Source of the DNA: Candidatus Kuenenia stuttgartensis
GTDB taxonomy: Bacteria > Pseudomonadota > Alphaproteobacteria > SMXS01
Length of the DNA: 57,547 nucleotides
Direction: 5' to 3'
NCBI GenBank assembly: GCA_943329845.2
Contig: CALQFM020000021.1
Span: 1 to 57,547 of the forward strand
The notes beneath the pieces are model-generated. The model searched no databases. It saw nothing but the letters and a program-made list of their open reading frames with translations, and was not told the DNA's origin. This document shows, one piece after another, positions 9,246-17,249 of the stretch (within the stretch, counting starts at the first letter, position 1; each line of letters starts with the position of its first letter). A program made the translations under genes and the position numbers.

Positions 9246-9920
9246 TCACGAGTACCGTTCTTCCTTCCAGGGGTCGCCCTCGTTGTTGTAGCCGCGCACT
9301 TCCCAGAAGCCCGGCTTGTCCCGTGCCGAGATCTCGATGCGCTTGATCCACTTGGGCGACTTCCAGAGATAGTATTGCGGGATCACCAGCCGCACCGGGC
9401 CGCCATGCTGGCGCGGGATCGGCTTGCCTTCCCAGCGGTGGGCGAGCAGCGCGTCGGGCGCGGCGAAGGCTTCCAGCGTCACGTTGGTGGTGTAGCCGTC
9501 ATAGGAGTGCATGATCACATGCTTCGCGTCGGCCTTGGGCCGCACAAGTTCCAGAATGTGCGCGGTGCTGACGCCTTCCCAGTGGTTGTCGTAGCGCGAC
9601 CAGGTGGTGACGCAGTGGATGTCGGAGACGTCCTCGAACACCGGCTGGCTTATGAAGTCCTGCCACTTCCATTCCAGCGGCTTCTCGACCAGGCCGTCGA
9701 CCACCAGCTTCCATTTGTCGAGCGGCACATCCGGCTGGACGCCCAGGTCCAACACCGGCCAGTCCTTCGTCAGCCGCTGTCCCGGCGGCAGGCGCTGGGT
9801 ACGGTCCTCCATCGACTGGTTTCCGGTGAGCAGGCGGCCGTCCCGCGCCCATTCCTGCTTGCGGCGGATCAGCTTCTGCTTGATCTCGCCATACATCTCG
9901 ATGCCGTCGTCGTCCGCCAT
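9246..9920 (-). CDS. Sulfite oxidase-like molybdopterin oxidoreductase
   Basis: Single-domain protein of the SUOX/MsrP fold. The likely molybdenum-ligating cysteine is in HCVTTWSRYDNHWEG, and later segments HGGPVRLVIPQYYLWKS and GFWEVRGYNNEGDPW are typical of the family. I choose ATG 9920 because GGAGG precedes it by 6 bases; a start at 9941 adds seven residues. There is no Tat signal and no MsrQ-type haem partner nearby, so a cytoplasmic enzyme with unknown substrate is more likely than a periplasmic methionine sulfoxide reductase. Confidence 0.88.
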   Translation of the reverse strand: MADDDGIEMYGEIKQKLIRRKQEWARDGRLLTGNQSMEDRTQRLPPGQRLTKDWPVLDLGVQPDVPLDKWKLVVDGLVEKPLEWKWQDFISQPVFEDVSDIHCVTTWSRYDNHWEGVSTAHILELVRPKADAKHVIMHSYDGYTTNVTLEAFAAPDALLAHRWEGKPIPRQHGGPVRLVIPQYYLWKSPKWIKRIEISARDKPGFWEVRGYNNEGDPWKEERYS

Positions 9921-10019
9921 GCCCTGCCTCCGTCTTGTCATCCTGTTATATCGCCATTTCCCCGCTGACCGTTACACGCCGAATTAAGGTATGTGAGGAA
10001 TGCACGACAGGAACGAGAC

Positions 10020-10526
10020 ATGACCAACGCCGAGTGGCGGCCGATGACACCAGCCGACATTGCCGCCGTCGATACCATCGCGGCGGCGATCCACGTCGCG
10101 TTGCCCGAGCACGCCTTCGTCTTCGCCGAGCGCCAGCGCCTGTATCCGAAGGGCTGCTTCATGCTCGAGGTCGACGGTGAGCCGGCCGGCTACGTCATCA
10201 GCCACCCGTGGCATTATCTGCGGCCGCCGCCACTGAACACGCTGCTGGGGAGGATTCCCGGCGACGCATCGACCTACTACATCCACGACCTGGCGCTGCT
10301 GCCGTCATCGCGCCGGACAGGCGCCGGCTCGGCCATCGCCCGTCGGCTGGTTGCCCATGCCGAGGAAGTCGGCCTGCCCAACGTGTCGCTGATCGCCGTG
10401 TATGACGCCGCCACGTTCTGGCAGCGGCATGGATTCGACGATGTCGACGATCCGGCGCTGGCGAAGAAGCTGGCCGGATACGGTGCCGAGGCGCGCATGA
10501 TGGTGCGGTTGGTCGAGCGGGCCTGA
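10020..10526 (+). CDS. GNAT-family N-acetyltransferase
   Basis: 168-residue acetyltransferase. The acetyl-CoA-binding region is visible as IHDLALLPSSRRTGAGSAI, where RRTGAG stands for the usual R/QxxGxG/A loop, and VSLIAVYDAATFWQRHGF is the family's beta-5/alpha-4 end. The ATG at 10020 follows a purine-rich stretch (ACGACAGGAACGAG). The substrate is unknown. It stands alone between the divergent sulfite-oxidase-like gene and the convergent smpB. Confidence 0.87.
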   Translation: MTNAEWRPMTPADIAAVDTIAAAIHVALPEHAFVFAERQRLYPKGCFMLEVDGEPAGYVISHPWHYLRPPPLNTLLGRIPGDASTYYIHDLALLPSSRRTGAGSAIARRLVAHAEEVGLPNVSLIAVYDAATFWQRHGFDDVDDPALAKKLAGYGAEARMMVRLVERA

Positions 10527-10546
10527 AGATCGCGAACGGGTTGGCC

Positions 10547-11023
10547 CTATCCCCGCGCCCGCATCAGCCGAGCCTTCTGCTTCTGCCAGTCGCGGGCCTT
10601 TTCGGTCTCGCGCTTGTCGACCACGTTCTTGCCCTTGGCGAGGCCCAGCTCCAGCTTGGCCATGCCGCGGTCGTTGAAATAGAGCTTGAGCGGCACCACG
10701 GTCATGCCGTTGCGGCGGATCGCCTGGGACAGCTTCTCGATCTCGCGGCTGCGCAGCAGCAGCTTTCTGGGCCGCCGCGTCTCGTGGTTCAGGTAGCTGG
10801 CCTGGTTGTATTCGGGGATATAGGCGTTCACCAGGAACATCTCGCCGTCCTTCGCCTCGGCATAGGACTCGGCGATATTCGACTGACCCAGCCGCAGCGA
10901 CTTCACCTCGGAGCCCTGCAGCATGATGCCGGCCTCGAGCGTTTCCTCGATGAAGTAGTTGTAGCGCGCCTTACGGTTCTCGGCGACGAGCTTGCGAACC
11001 GGTTCTTCCTTCTTCTTGGCCAT
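10547..11023 (-). CDS. smpB: SsrA-binding protein SmpB
   Basis: Partner of tmRNA in rescue of stalled ribosomes. The 158 residues begin [19 protein letters not shown] and carry [29 protein letters not shown] and the basic C-terminal tail [16 protein letters not shown] that mimics part of tRNA and enters the decoding site. The open frame extends upstream through dapA, but the homologous part starts at 11023, where the ATG shares one base with the dapA stop (TGATG). dapA-smpB is a common alphaproteobacterial pair. The tmRNA gene itself was not seen in this window. Confidence 0.97.
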   Translation of the reverse strand: MAKKKEEPVRKLVAENRKARYNYFIEETLEAGIMLQGSEVKSLRLGQSNIAESYAEAKDGEMFLVNAYIPEYNQASYLNHETRRPRKLLLRSREIEKLSQAIRRNGMTVVPLKLYFNDRGMAKLELGLAKGKNVVDKRETEKARDWQKQKARLMRARG

Positions 11024-11895
11024 CAGAGCAGCCTGGCATGTTCCATCGCCGCGCGCACGATCTGACGGGTGGGTTCGGAAATCTGCACCAGCGGCAGGCG
11101 GACGTCCTCGCGGCACTTGCCGAGCAGGCTGGCGGCGTACTTCACCGGCGACGGGCTGGTCTCGACGAACAGCGCGCTGTGCAGCGGCATCAGCCGGTCC
11201 TGCAGCTCGAGCGCCTCGGCGTAGTTCCCCTGCAGCGTGGCGTTCTGGAACTGCGACAACAGGCGTGGCGCCACGTTGGCGGCCACCGAGATGCAACCAA
11301 CGCCGCCATGGGCGTTGAAGCCCAGCGCGGTGCCATCCTCGCCGGACAACTGAATGAAGTCGGCGCCGCACTTCAGCCGCTGCAGGCTGGGCCGGGTCAG
11401 GTCGCCGGTGGCGTCCTTCACCCCGATGATGTTGGGCAGTTCGGCGAGCCGGGCCATAACCTCGACGGTCATGTTGACCACCGACCGGCCCGGAATGTTG
11501 TAGATGAAGATCGGGATGTCGACGGCCTCGGCGATGGCCTTGAAATGGGCGTAGAGCCCTTCCTGCGTCGGCTTGTTGTAGTAGGGCGTCACCACCAGCG
11601 CGGCGTCGGCGCCGGCCTGCTTGGCGTGGCGCGTCAGCGCGATGGCTTCCTCGGTGCTGTTGGAACCCGATCCCGCCATCACCGGGACGCGGCCGCCCGC
11701 GGCCTCGATGCACAACTCCACCACCCGCTTGTGCTCGTCATGGCTCAGGGTCGGCGACTCGCCCGTCGTGCCCACCGGCACAAGTCCGTGCGTGCCCTCG
11801 CCGATCTGCCATTCGACGAAAGACTGGAACGCCGCCTGATCGACCTGACCGTCCTTGAACGGGGTGATCAGCGCCGTGATCGAACCTCTGAACAT
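11023..11895 (-). CDS. dapA: 4-hydroxy-tetrahydrodipicolinate synthase
   Basis: Condenses pyruvate with aspartate semialdehyde in lysine and diaminopimelate synthesis. The 290-residue TIM barrel shows GTTGESPTL (active-site threonines), [10 protein letters not shown] (catalytic tyrosine) and [11 protein letters not shown] (Schiff-base lysine). Start ATG 11895 gives [16 protein letters not shown], the normal N-terminus. It is coupled to smpB by a one-base overlap and is divergent from the sulfur regulator at 12051 across a 155-base region. Confidence 0.97.
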   Translation of the reverse strand: MFRGSITALITPFKDGQVDQAAFQSFVEWQIGEGTHGLVPVGTTGESPTLSHDEHKRVVELCIEAAGGRVPVMAGSGSNSTEEAIALTRHAKQAGADAALVVTPYYNKPTQEGLYAHFKAIAEAVDIPIFIYNIPGRSVVNMTVEVMARLAELPNIIGVKDATGDLTRPSLQRLKCGADFIQLSGEDGTALGFNAHGGVGCISVAANVAPRLLSQFQNATLQGNYAEALELQDRLMPLHSALFVETSPSPVKYAASLLGKCREDVRLPLVQISEPTRQIVRAAMEHARLL

Positions 11896-12038
11896 TCTGT
11901 ACGCTACCGGGTCGTGATGCCGCTGTGGCCGCGAACATAATCATGCGCCCGCCCCGCCGCAAGCGCACAGGTCCAGGCACCCCCAGGTTATCTCGAAGGA
12001 GCAATCAATCCCCTTGCCTTGCATCTTCATATATTCGT

Positions 12039-12058
12039 ATATTCGTATCTATGAATAT
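12039..12058. promoter_or_regulatory. Probable SqrR/BigR-type operator (ATTC-N8-GAAT)
   Basis: The bases at 12039-12058 form a 20-bp imperfect palindrome, ATATTC then eight bases then GAATAT. It contains ATTC-N8-GAAT, the consensus I recall for the sulfide-responsive repressor SqrR. A second half site ATATTCGT directly precedes it at 12031-12038. The site overlaps the ATG of the regulator gene at 12051, so binding would block initiation of its own operon. The match is by eye; binding is inferred. Confidence 0.68.
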
Positions 12059-12374
12059 AAATCCGGATATCAGCCTCGATGACATGAAGGAAAACGCGGG
12101 CCGCGCCTGTGATTTCCTTCGCTCGATCGCGCACCCGCAGCGGCTGCTCGTCCTGTGCCAGCTGTCCCAGGCCGAAAGGCCGGTCGGCGAACTGGCCGGG
12201 CTGCTGGGCATGCGCCAGTCGACCCTGTCGCAGCACCTGGCGCGGCTGAAGGCTGAAGGCCTCGTGGCCGCACGGCGCGACGGCACCTCGATCCGATACT
12301 CCCTGGCACGGACCGAGATTCTCCCCGTGATCGAAGTCCTTTACGGCGTATTCTGCAGGGCAGAAGGCAAATGA
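12051..12374 (+). CDS. ArsR-family persulfide-sensing repressor (SqrR/BigR/YgaV-like)
   Basis: 107-residue winged-helix repressor. The recognition helix is in MRQSTLSQHLARLKAEGLV and the wing in RRDGTSIRYSL. Cys36 (in LLVLCQL) and Cys102 (in YGVFCRA) are 66 residues apart, the same spacing as the redox pair in SqrR, BigR and YgaV, which form a disulfide or tetrasulfide on exposure to sulfane sulfur and leave DNA. An extra Cys20 is also present. Arsenic-type CxC ligands in the recognition helix are absent. It overlaps the SulP gene by 4 bases and probably represses the whole sulfur operon. Confidence 0.88.
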   Translation: MNINPDISLDDMKENAGRACDFLRSIAHPQRLLVLCQLSQAERPVGELAGLLGMRQSTLSQHLARLKAEGLVAARRDGTSIRYSLARTEILPVIEVLYGVFCRAEGK

Positions 12375-14122
12375 TGGATCGGCTGGCGCGCTATGTCCCG
12401 ATCCTCTCCTGGGGACGCGCCTATTCCGCGCGCGATCTGCCGGGCGACCTGACTGCCGGGCTGATCACCGCGATCATGCTGGTTCCCCAGGCCATGGCCT
12501 ACGCGATGCTGGCCGGCCTGCCGCCGCAGATCGGACTGTATGCCAGCATCGCCCCGCCGATCCTCTACGGCATCTTCGGATCGAGCCGGGCGCTCGCCGT
12601 CGGCCCGGTGGCCATCGCGTCGCTGATGACGGCGACGGCGCTTTCCGCCCTGTCGGCTCCCGGCAGCGCGTCCTATATCGCCAACGCTCTCGTCCTGTCG
12701 CTGCTGATCGGTCTGATACTGCTGGTGCTGGGCATGGTGCGCGCCGGATTCCTGGTGAATTTCCTGAGCCACCCGGTGATCTCCGGCTTCACCAGCGCCG
12801 CCGCCATCCTGATCGTCATCAGCCAGCTCAAGCTCCTGATGGGCATCGACATTCCCCGTGGGGAAGCCATCGCGACCATCGTCAACGTGGCCCGCCATGC
12901 CGGCGGGACCAATCCGGTCACGCTGGCGATCGGCGCCGGCGCCATGGCGATCCTGCTGATGATGCGAGGGCCGCTCGCCGCGTTGCTCCAACGGCTCGAG
13001 GTGCCTCCTGTCACGGCCCAGTTCATTACCCGGTCAAGCCCACTGCTGGCGGTCGTGCTCGGCATCGCCGTCACTGCCGGCTGGCACCTCGCCGAGACAT
13101 CCTCCGTCGCCATTGTCGGCGCGATTCCAAGCGGCCTTCCATCTCTGACCGTGCCAAGCGCGGATATGACGATCTGGCGGACCCTGTTGCCATCGGCGGC
13201 GCTGATCGCGTTCGTGAGCTACCTGGAAAGCGTGTCGGTTGCCAAGGCACTCGCCGCGAAACGGCGGCAAAAGGTGGACGCGGACCAGGAACTCATCGGC
13301 CTGGGCGCCGCCAACATCGCCGCCGCATTCACCGGCGCAAGTCCGGTCGCCGGCGGATTCGCCCGGTCCATGGTGAATTTCGCCGCCGGCGCCAACACCC
13401 CGCTTGCCTCCATCCTGACCGCGCTGTTGCTGGCGGTGTCCGTCGTATTCCTGACGCCGTTGCTGCATTATCTCCCTCAGGCGGTGCTGGCCGCGACCAT
13501 CGTGGTGGCGGTCGTCCAACTCATCGACCATCGAAGCTTCCGCCGGACCTGGCAGTACAACAAGGCGGATTTCGCAGCGCAGGCCGTGACGTTTCTGGTC
13601 GTACTGATCGTCGGGGTAGAGACCGGCATCATCAGCGGCTTGGTCCTGTCGCTGCTGTTGTATCTTTGGCGAAGCAGCCGTCCCCACTTCGCGATCGTCG
13701 GTCAGGTTGGCGACAGCGAGCACTATCGCAACGTCAGGCGACACAAGGTGCGGACTGACGCGGCGGTGCTGCTGTTCCGGATCGACGAGAACCTGTACTT
13801 CCCGAACGCCGGCTATCTCGAGGAAAGCCTGCGGGCGGAAGTGGCCGCGAACCCGGAGATCACCGACGTGGTGCTGATTCTCAGCTCCGTCAGCCTCGTC
13901 GACGCAAGCGCGCTCGAGACGCTCGATGAACTGCGCGAGACCCTGCATGACGCCGGGATCACGCTCCACCTCGCCGAGGTGAAGGGTCCCGTCATGGACC
14001 GGCTGCAGCGCACATCGTTCATCGAGAACCTGGCTCCAGGGCAGGTTTTCCTGTCGACCCACGATGCAGTCGAATATTTGAGGGAACGGCTCTATGCCGA
14101 TCCATACGGATCGGCGATCTGA
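12371..14122 (+). CDS. SulP-family anion permease with STAS domain
   Basis: 583-residue inner-membrane transporter of the SulP/SLC26 family, usually carrying sulfate, bicarbonate or related anions. The family N-terminus DLTAGLITAIMLVPQAMAYA is followed by about 10-12 hydrophobic segments to residue 430. A C-terminal STAS domain begins near VLLFRIDENLYFPNA and contains VVLILSSVSLVDASALETL. The start overlaps the regulator's stop (ATGA). In BigR-type operons a permease of this or the TauE class is common, so sulfate or sulfite movement is a reasonable inference; the actual substrate is unproven. Confidence 0.93.
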   Translation: MMDRLARYVPILSWGRAYSARDLPGDLTAGLITAIMLVPQAMAYAMLAGLPPQIGLYASIAPPILYGIFGSSRALAVGPVAIASLMTATALSALSAPGSASYIANALVLSLLIGLILLVLGMVRAGFLVNFLSHPVISGFTSAAAILIVISQLKLLMGIDIPRGEAIATIVNVARHAGGTNPVTLAIGAGAMAILLMMRGPLAALLQRLEVPPVTAQFITRSSPLLAVVLGIAVTAGWHLAETSSVAIVGAIPSGLPSLTVPSADMTIWRTLLPSAALIAFVSYLESVSVAKALAAKRRQKVDADQELIGLGAANIAAAFTGASPVAGGFARSMVNFAAGANTPLASILTALLLAVSVVFLTPLLHYLPQAVLAATIVVAVVQLIDHRSFRRTWQYNKADFAAQAVTFLVVLIVGVETGIISGLVLSLLLYLWRSSRPHFAIVGQVGDSEHYRNVRRHKVRTDAAVLLFRIDENLYFPNAGYLEESLRAEVAANPEITDVVLILSSVSLVDASALETLDELRETLHDAGITLHLAEVKGPVMDRLQRTSFIENLAPGQVFLSTHDAVEYLRERLYADPYGSAI

Positions 14123-14132
14123 GGAGGCAAAC

Positions 14133-14561
14133 ATGGACATCGTCAACTTCACGCCGGTTCCGGCGCTGATCGGCGGCGCGCTGATCGGCCTGGCATCGAT
14201 CCTGCTGCTGTTGCTGACCGGCCGCATCGCCGGCATCAGCGGCATCCTGGGAGGCCTGCTGCCGCCCACGCGGGGCGACACCACCTGGCGGCTCGCGTTC
14301 ATTGCCGGGCTGATGCTCGGCGGACTGGGTTTCGTTTACCTGGGCGATCCCTCCGCCATCAGCATCGAGGCGGACACACCGTTGCTGGTCGCCGCCGGGC
14401 TGCTGGTCGGCTTCGGCACGCGGCTCGGATCGGGTTGCACCAGCGGCCATGGCATCTGCGGCATCGGGCGCACGTCGCCGCGCGGACTCGTCGCGACCTG
14501 CATATTCGTTGGCATCGGCATGGTGACCGTGTTCGTCACCCGCCACATCATCGGGAGCTGA
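14133..14561 (+). CDS. YeeE/YedE-family sulfur transporter, first half (PmpA-like)
   Basis: 142-residue membrane protein with four to five hydrophobic segments and the conserved loop GSGCTSGHGICG, whose cysteine is essential in characterised YeeE proteins for thiosulfate uptake. GAGGAGG at 14121-14127 gives a strong ribosome site for ATG 14133. It ends two bases before the next gene, which supplies the other half of the transporter. The pair corresponds to the PmpA/PmpB arrangement of BigR operons, where a split YeeE moves a reduced sulfur compound across the inner membrane. Confidence 0.9.
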   Translation: MDIVNFTPVPALIGGALIGLASILLLLLTGRIAGISGILGGLLPPTRGDTTWRLAFIAGLMLGGLGFVYLGDPSAISIEADTPLLVAAGLLVGFGTRLGSGCTSGHGICGIGRTSPRGLVATCIFVGIGMVTVFVTRHIIGS

Positions 14562-14563
14562 TC

Positions 14564-14983
14564 ATGGGCCGCCCTCTCGTGCCGCTGCTGTGCGGTCTCA
14601 TCTTCGGCGCCGGTCTTGCCGTATCCGGCATGGTCAACCCGGCCAAGGTACTCGGCTTCCTCGACGTCACCGGGCAATGGGACCCGAGCCTTGTGCTGGT
14701 GATGGCGGGAGGCGTCGCTGTGTTCGCCCTCGGCTTCCTGCTGGTGAAGCGTTCAGCCAAGCCGCTGCTGGCAGCCAAATTCGAGATTCCGACCCGCCGC
14801 GACATCGATCCAAGGCTGGTTGCCGGCGCGGTGCTGTTCGGCATCGGCTGGGGTCTCGCGGGCCTCTGCCCCGGCCCGGCCCTGACTGGCCTCGCCTTCG
14901 GAATAACCAAGGTCTACATCTTCGTCGCCGCCATGGTGGCGGGAAGCCTGGCCTATGGGCTGTGGATGAGATTCAGGGGTTAA
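14564..14983 (+). CDS. YeeE/YedE-family sulfur transporter, second half (PmpB-like)
   Basis: 139-residue membrane protein with GLCPGPAL near residue 105, the second-half signature of split YeeE transporters (the first half has GCTSGH). Hydrophobic segments include LLCGLIFGAGLAVSGMV and VMAGGVAVFALGFLLV. It starts two bases after the stop of the first half, so the two are translated together. Its stop codon overlaps the convergent GNAT gene by 4 bases, ending the operon without room for a long terminator. Confidence 0.9.
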   Translation: MGRPLVPLLCGLIFGAGLAVSGMVNPAKVLGFLDVTGQWDPSLVLVMAGGVAVFALGFLLVKRSAKPLLAAKFEIPTRRDIDPRLVAGAVLFGIGWGLAGLCPGPALTGLAFGITKVYIFVAAMVAGSLAYGLWMRFRG

Positions 14984-15495
14984 CGCGCCATCAAAGCGTC
15001 GGCTGTCGCGACGAAGTAATACAGGTCGCGCAGGCCGAACGCGTCGCGCAGGCCGCGCCGCCGCAGGCCGGCCTTTTCGAGCACCTTGTGCGAGGCGGCG
15101 TTCTCCGGCCGGCTGACGGCGACGATCTCCTGCAGGCCCAGATCCTCGAAGCCGTGGCGCAGCAGGCGCTTCGTCGCTTCGGTCGCGAAGCCCCTGCCCC
15201 AGGCAAGCACCTTGAAGCCGTACCCGACCTCGATGTCGTCGCTGCCGTCGAGATGGGTGAGCACGACCCAGCCGAGGAACTGTCCGGTGTCCCGCTCGGT
15301 TACGATCCAGCGGCCAAGCGGGCCTTCCATCTCCAGGGTCTCCAGGGTCAGCTCCTCGGAGTCCTGCAAGGTCATGGCGCCCTCGCCAATGAACTTCATG
15401 ACCTGCGGGTCCATGCTCATGGCGATCAGCTCGACAGTATCGCTTTCCGCCTGCGGGCGCAGGATCAGCCGTTCCGTTTCGAGCGTCGGCTTCAT
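14980..15495 (-). CDS. GNAT-family acetyltransferase (RimJ/RimL type)
   Basis: 171-residue protein starting at ATG 15495 with KPTLETERLILRPQAESD, the classic beginning of Acetyltransf_3 (RimL-like) proteins. The CoA loop region reads AWGRGFATEATKRLLRHGFE and the end contains NAASHKVLEKAGLRRRG. The open frame runs further upstream into the GST gene, but only the part from 15495 is conserved. The target may be a ribosomal protein N-terminus or a small amine; it cannot be told from sequence. Confidence 0.9.
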   Translation of the reverse strand: MKPTLETERLILRPQAESDTVELIAMSMDPQVMKFIGEGAMTLQDSEELTLETLEMEGPLGRWIVTERDTGQFLGWVVLTHLDGSDDIEVGYGFKVLAWGRGFATEATKRLLRHGFEDLGLQEIVAVSRPENAASHKVLEKAGLRRRGLRDAFGLRDLYYFVATADALMAR

Positions 15496-15499
15496 GGCC

Positions 15500-16525
15500 T
15501 CATTCAACCAGATACCGCCAGGCGTCGGTGCCCTCGAGCAGACGCTGCACCTTGCGGCGGTCGGCCTCGGAAAGGGCCGCCAGCTTTTCACGCATCACCT
15601 GCAGGCAGCGCGCGTGGTACTTCATCGGCTTCTGGGCGTGGCTCATCCCGTCAAGTACTTGTATATGCAGCCGTTCCTCGCCGGACTCGATGGCCTTCAG
15701 GGTCGCGGCCAGGTAGGGCAGATAGACCTCTCCGGCCAGCCAGAGCAACTCCTTGACCCCGTCGCACAACGGCGCGTCGTGGGCGATCCATTGGCCCTCG
15801 ACGCCGGAGGCGTCGTCGATGATGGTCAGCCACGGCACCATGCGCCTGGACTGCTGGATCATCACCTTGAAGGAGGCCGGATTCCAGAAACACTGGTAGA
15901 GCTGGCCGTAAAAGCCGAAATCGCCCAGTGACGGGCGCGAGCCGAACAGGAAGTTCTGGTCGCGCAGCACCAGGTCCCAGGCGCTGACGATGCGCCCGAA
16001 CATGGCCTCGATCAACGGCACGTTCTGCGGCTCGATGCCGGCCACCGGCCATAGCGGCACCTGCCAGTCGCGGAACTTGTGGGCGGCCTCGCGCAGGGCT
16101 TCGTCGCTCGACGGGCCGGTCCCGGGATAAAGCATCAGGTGGGAGACATAGTCGGTATCGCCGCCCTTGTCCTCGCCGACCCAGCGATAGTGGAACATCA
16201 TCTTGGTGCCCCACTCGTCGCCGAAATCCTCCAGCAGATGGGCGAGGAAGGCGTGAGCCGGATCGTCCGGCAGGATTGAGCGCTCGCCGTGCCGTCCTTC
16301 CAACAGGTACGCCATCGGACTCGAATCAACATGCCAGACGTCGTCCGGCTCCTCGGGGAAATGCACCTTGGGAATGATCGGCGGCTTGATGTGCTTCGTG
16401 CGTTCCTGGACCTCTTTCGTGTTGAGTATCCAGTCGTGCGGCAGGCGCCGGTAGCGCATGATCGCGCGCATCTTCACCGAAAACGGCGACGACAGCGAGC
16501 CGATGACCTGATAGCGGCCGGTCAT
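15500..16525 (-). CDS. Glutathione S-transferase-like protein
   Basis: 341-residue protein with an N-terminal thioredoxin-like domain (QVIGSLSSPFSVKMRAIMR) and a helical C-terminal domain containing FLFGSRPSLGDFGFYGQLYQ, the GST-C signature with the N-capping aspartate. It is about 120 residues longer than a canonical GST, with a long central insert and extra helices at the C-terminus. A conserved SSPFS rather than CPxC motif suggests a serine-type or non-catalytic thiol site. It ends 4 bases before the GNAT gene starts, so they are likely co-transcribed. Substrate unknown. Confidence 0.85.
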   Translation of the reverse strand: MTGRYQVIGSLSSPFSVKMRAIMRYRRLPHDWILNTKEVQERTKHIKPPIIPKVHFPEEPDDVWHVDSSPMAYLLEGRHGERSILPDDPAHAFLAHLLEDFGDEWGTKMMFHYRWVGEDKGGDTDYVSHLMLYPGTGPSSDEALREAAHKFRDWQVPLWPVAGIEPQNVPLIEAMFGRIVSAWDLVLRDQNFLFGSRPSLGDFGFYGQLYQCFWNPASFKVMIQQSRRMVPWLTIIDDASGVEGQWIAHDAPLCDGVKELLWLAGEVYLPYLAATLKAIESGEERLHIQVLDGMSHAQKPMKYHARCLQVMREKLAALSEADRRKVQRLLEGTDAWRYLVE

Positions 16526-16585
16526 TCTTCCTCCCCAGAGTGTTGCGGAGAGACAGTATGCATGGCGGCCCGGGCCGCGCCAGCC

Positions 16586-17247
16586 TCACTTGCCGTCGAT
16601 GAAGTCCAGCACGGTTTTCGTATAACCTTCCGGGTCCTGCAGCATGGCGAAGTGGCTGACCTGCGGCAGGATCACCAACGTGGCGCCGGGGATCGCCTGC
16701 GCCATGGTGTCGGTGTGCGCCCGGCTGATGGCCTCGTCGTGGTCGCCGAGGACGATGGCAGTCGGCACCTTGATGGCGGCGAGCTGCGCCGCCGTCCAGT
16801 TCGGCTGGCTGGCCCACATATGGCCGATCTGCTCGACGAAGGCGTCATAGTCGGACGGCCCCGGCGGCTCGCCACGCTGTCGATTTTCAGGTGGTCCAGC
16901 AGTTTCACGTAGTCCGACGCCATCAGGTCATAGCCGAACGGCTCGGCCGTGCGGGTCGAGCGGCCATGACCGCGGCTGTCGGCGACGATCACCTGGTGGC
17001 CGGCGGCCACCAGCTTGGGCACCTGGTTCGCCCAGACGTCGGCGTGCGACAGGCCGCCATGGATCAGCAGCACCGGCGGCCCTTCGCCGAACGTGGCGTA
17101 GTACATCTGGATGCCGTTGACCGGCGCGTAGCCGCTCTCCGCCGGCTTCGGCATGGGCGGCGGCTCCGGCACCGTCATCCAACGGTCGGCGGCGGACGCC
17201 GCGGTGGTGAAGACGACGAGGAACAGGGCGGCGACAGCAGCGCGCAT
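16586..17247 (-). pseudogene. Broken secreted alpha/beta hydrolase lacking the nucleophile segment
   Basis: The 5' part (from ATG 17247) encodes a signal peptide (RAAVAALFLVVFTTAASA), an oxyanion segment LLIHGGLSHADVW and a strand LLDHLKIDSVA. At this point (about 16845-16875) homology jumps to another frame and resumes with PSDYDAFVEQIGHMW, then ends normally with VLGDHDEAI (acid) and VSHFAMLQDPEG (histidine), stop at 16586. The expected strand and nucleophile elbow GxSxGG between the two parts are missing, so an internal deletion with frame change has destroyed the gene. The start is 3 bases after the glcF stop, so it once belonged to the glc transcript. Confidence 0.85.
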
Positions 17248-17249
17248 GG

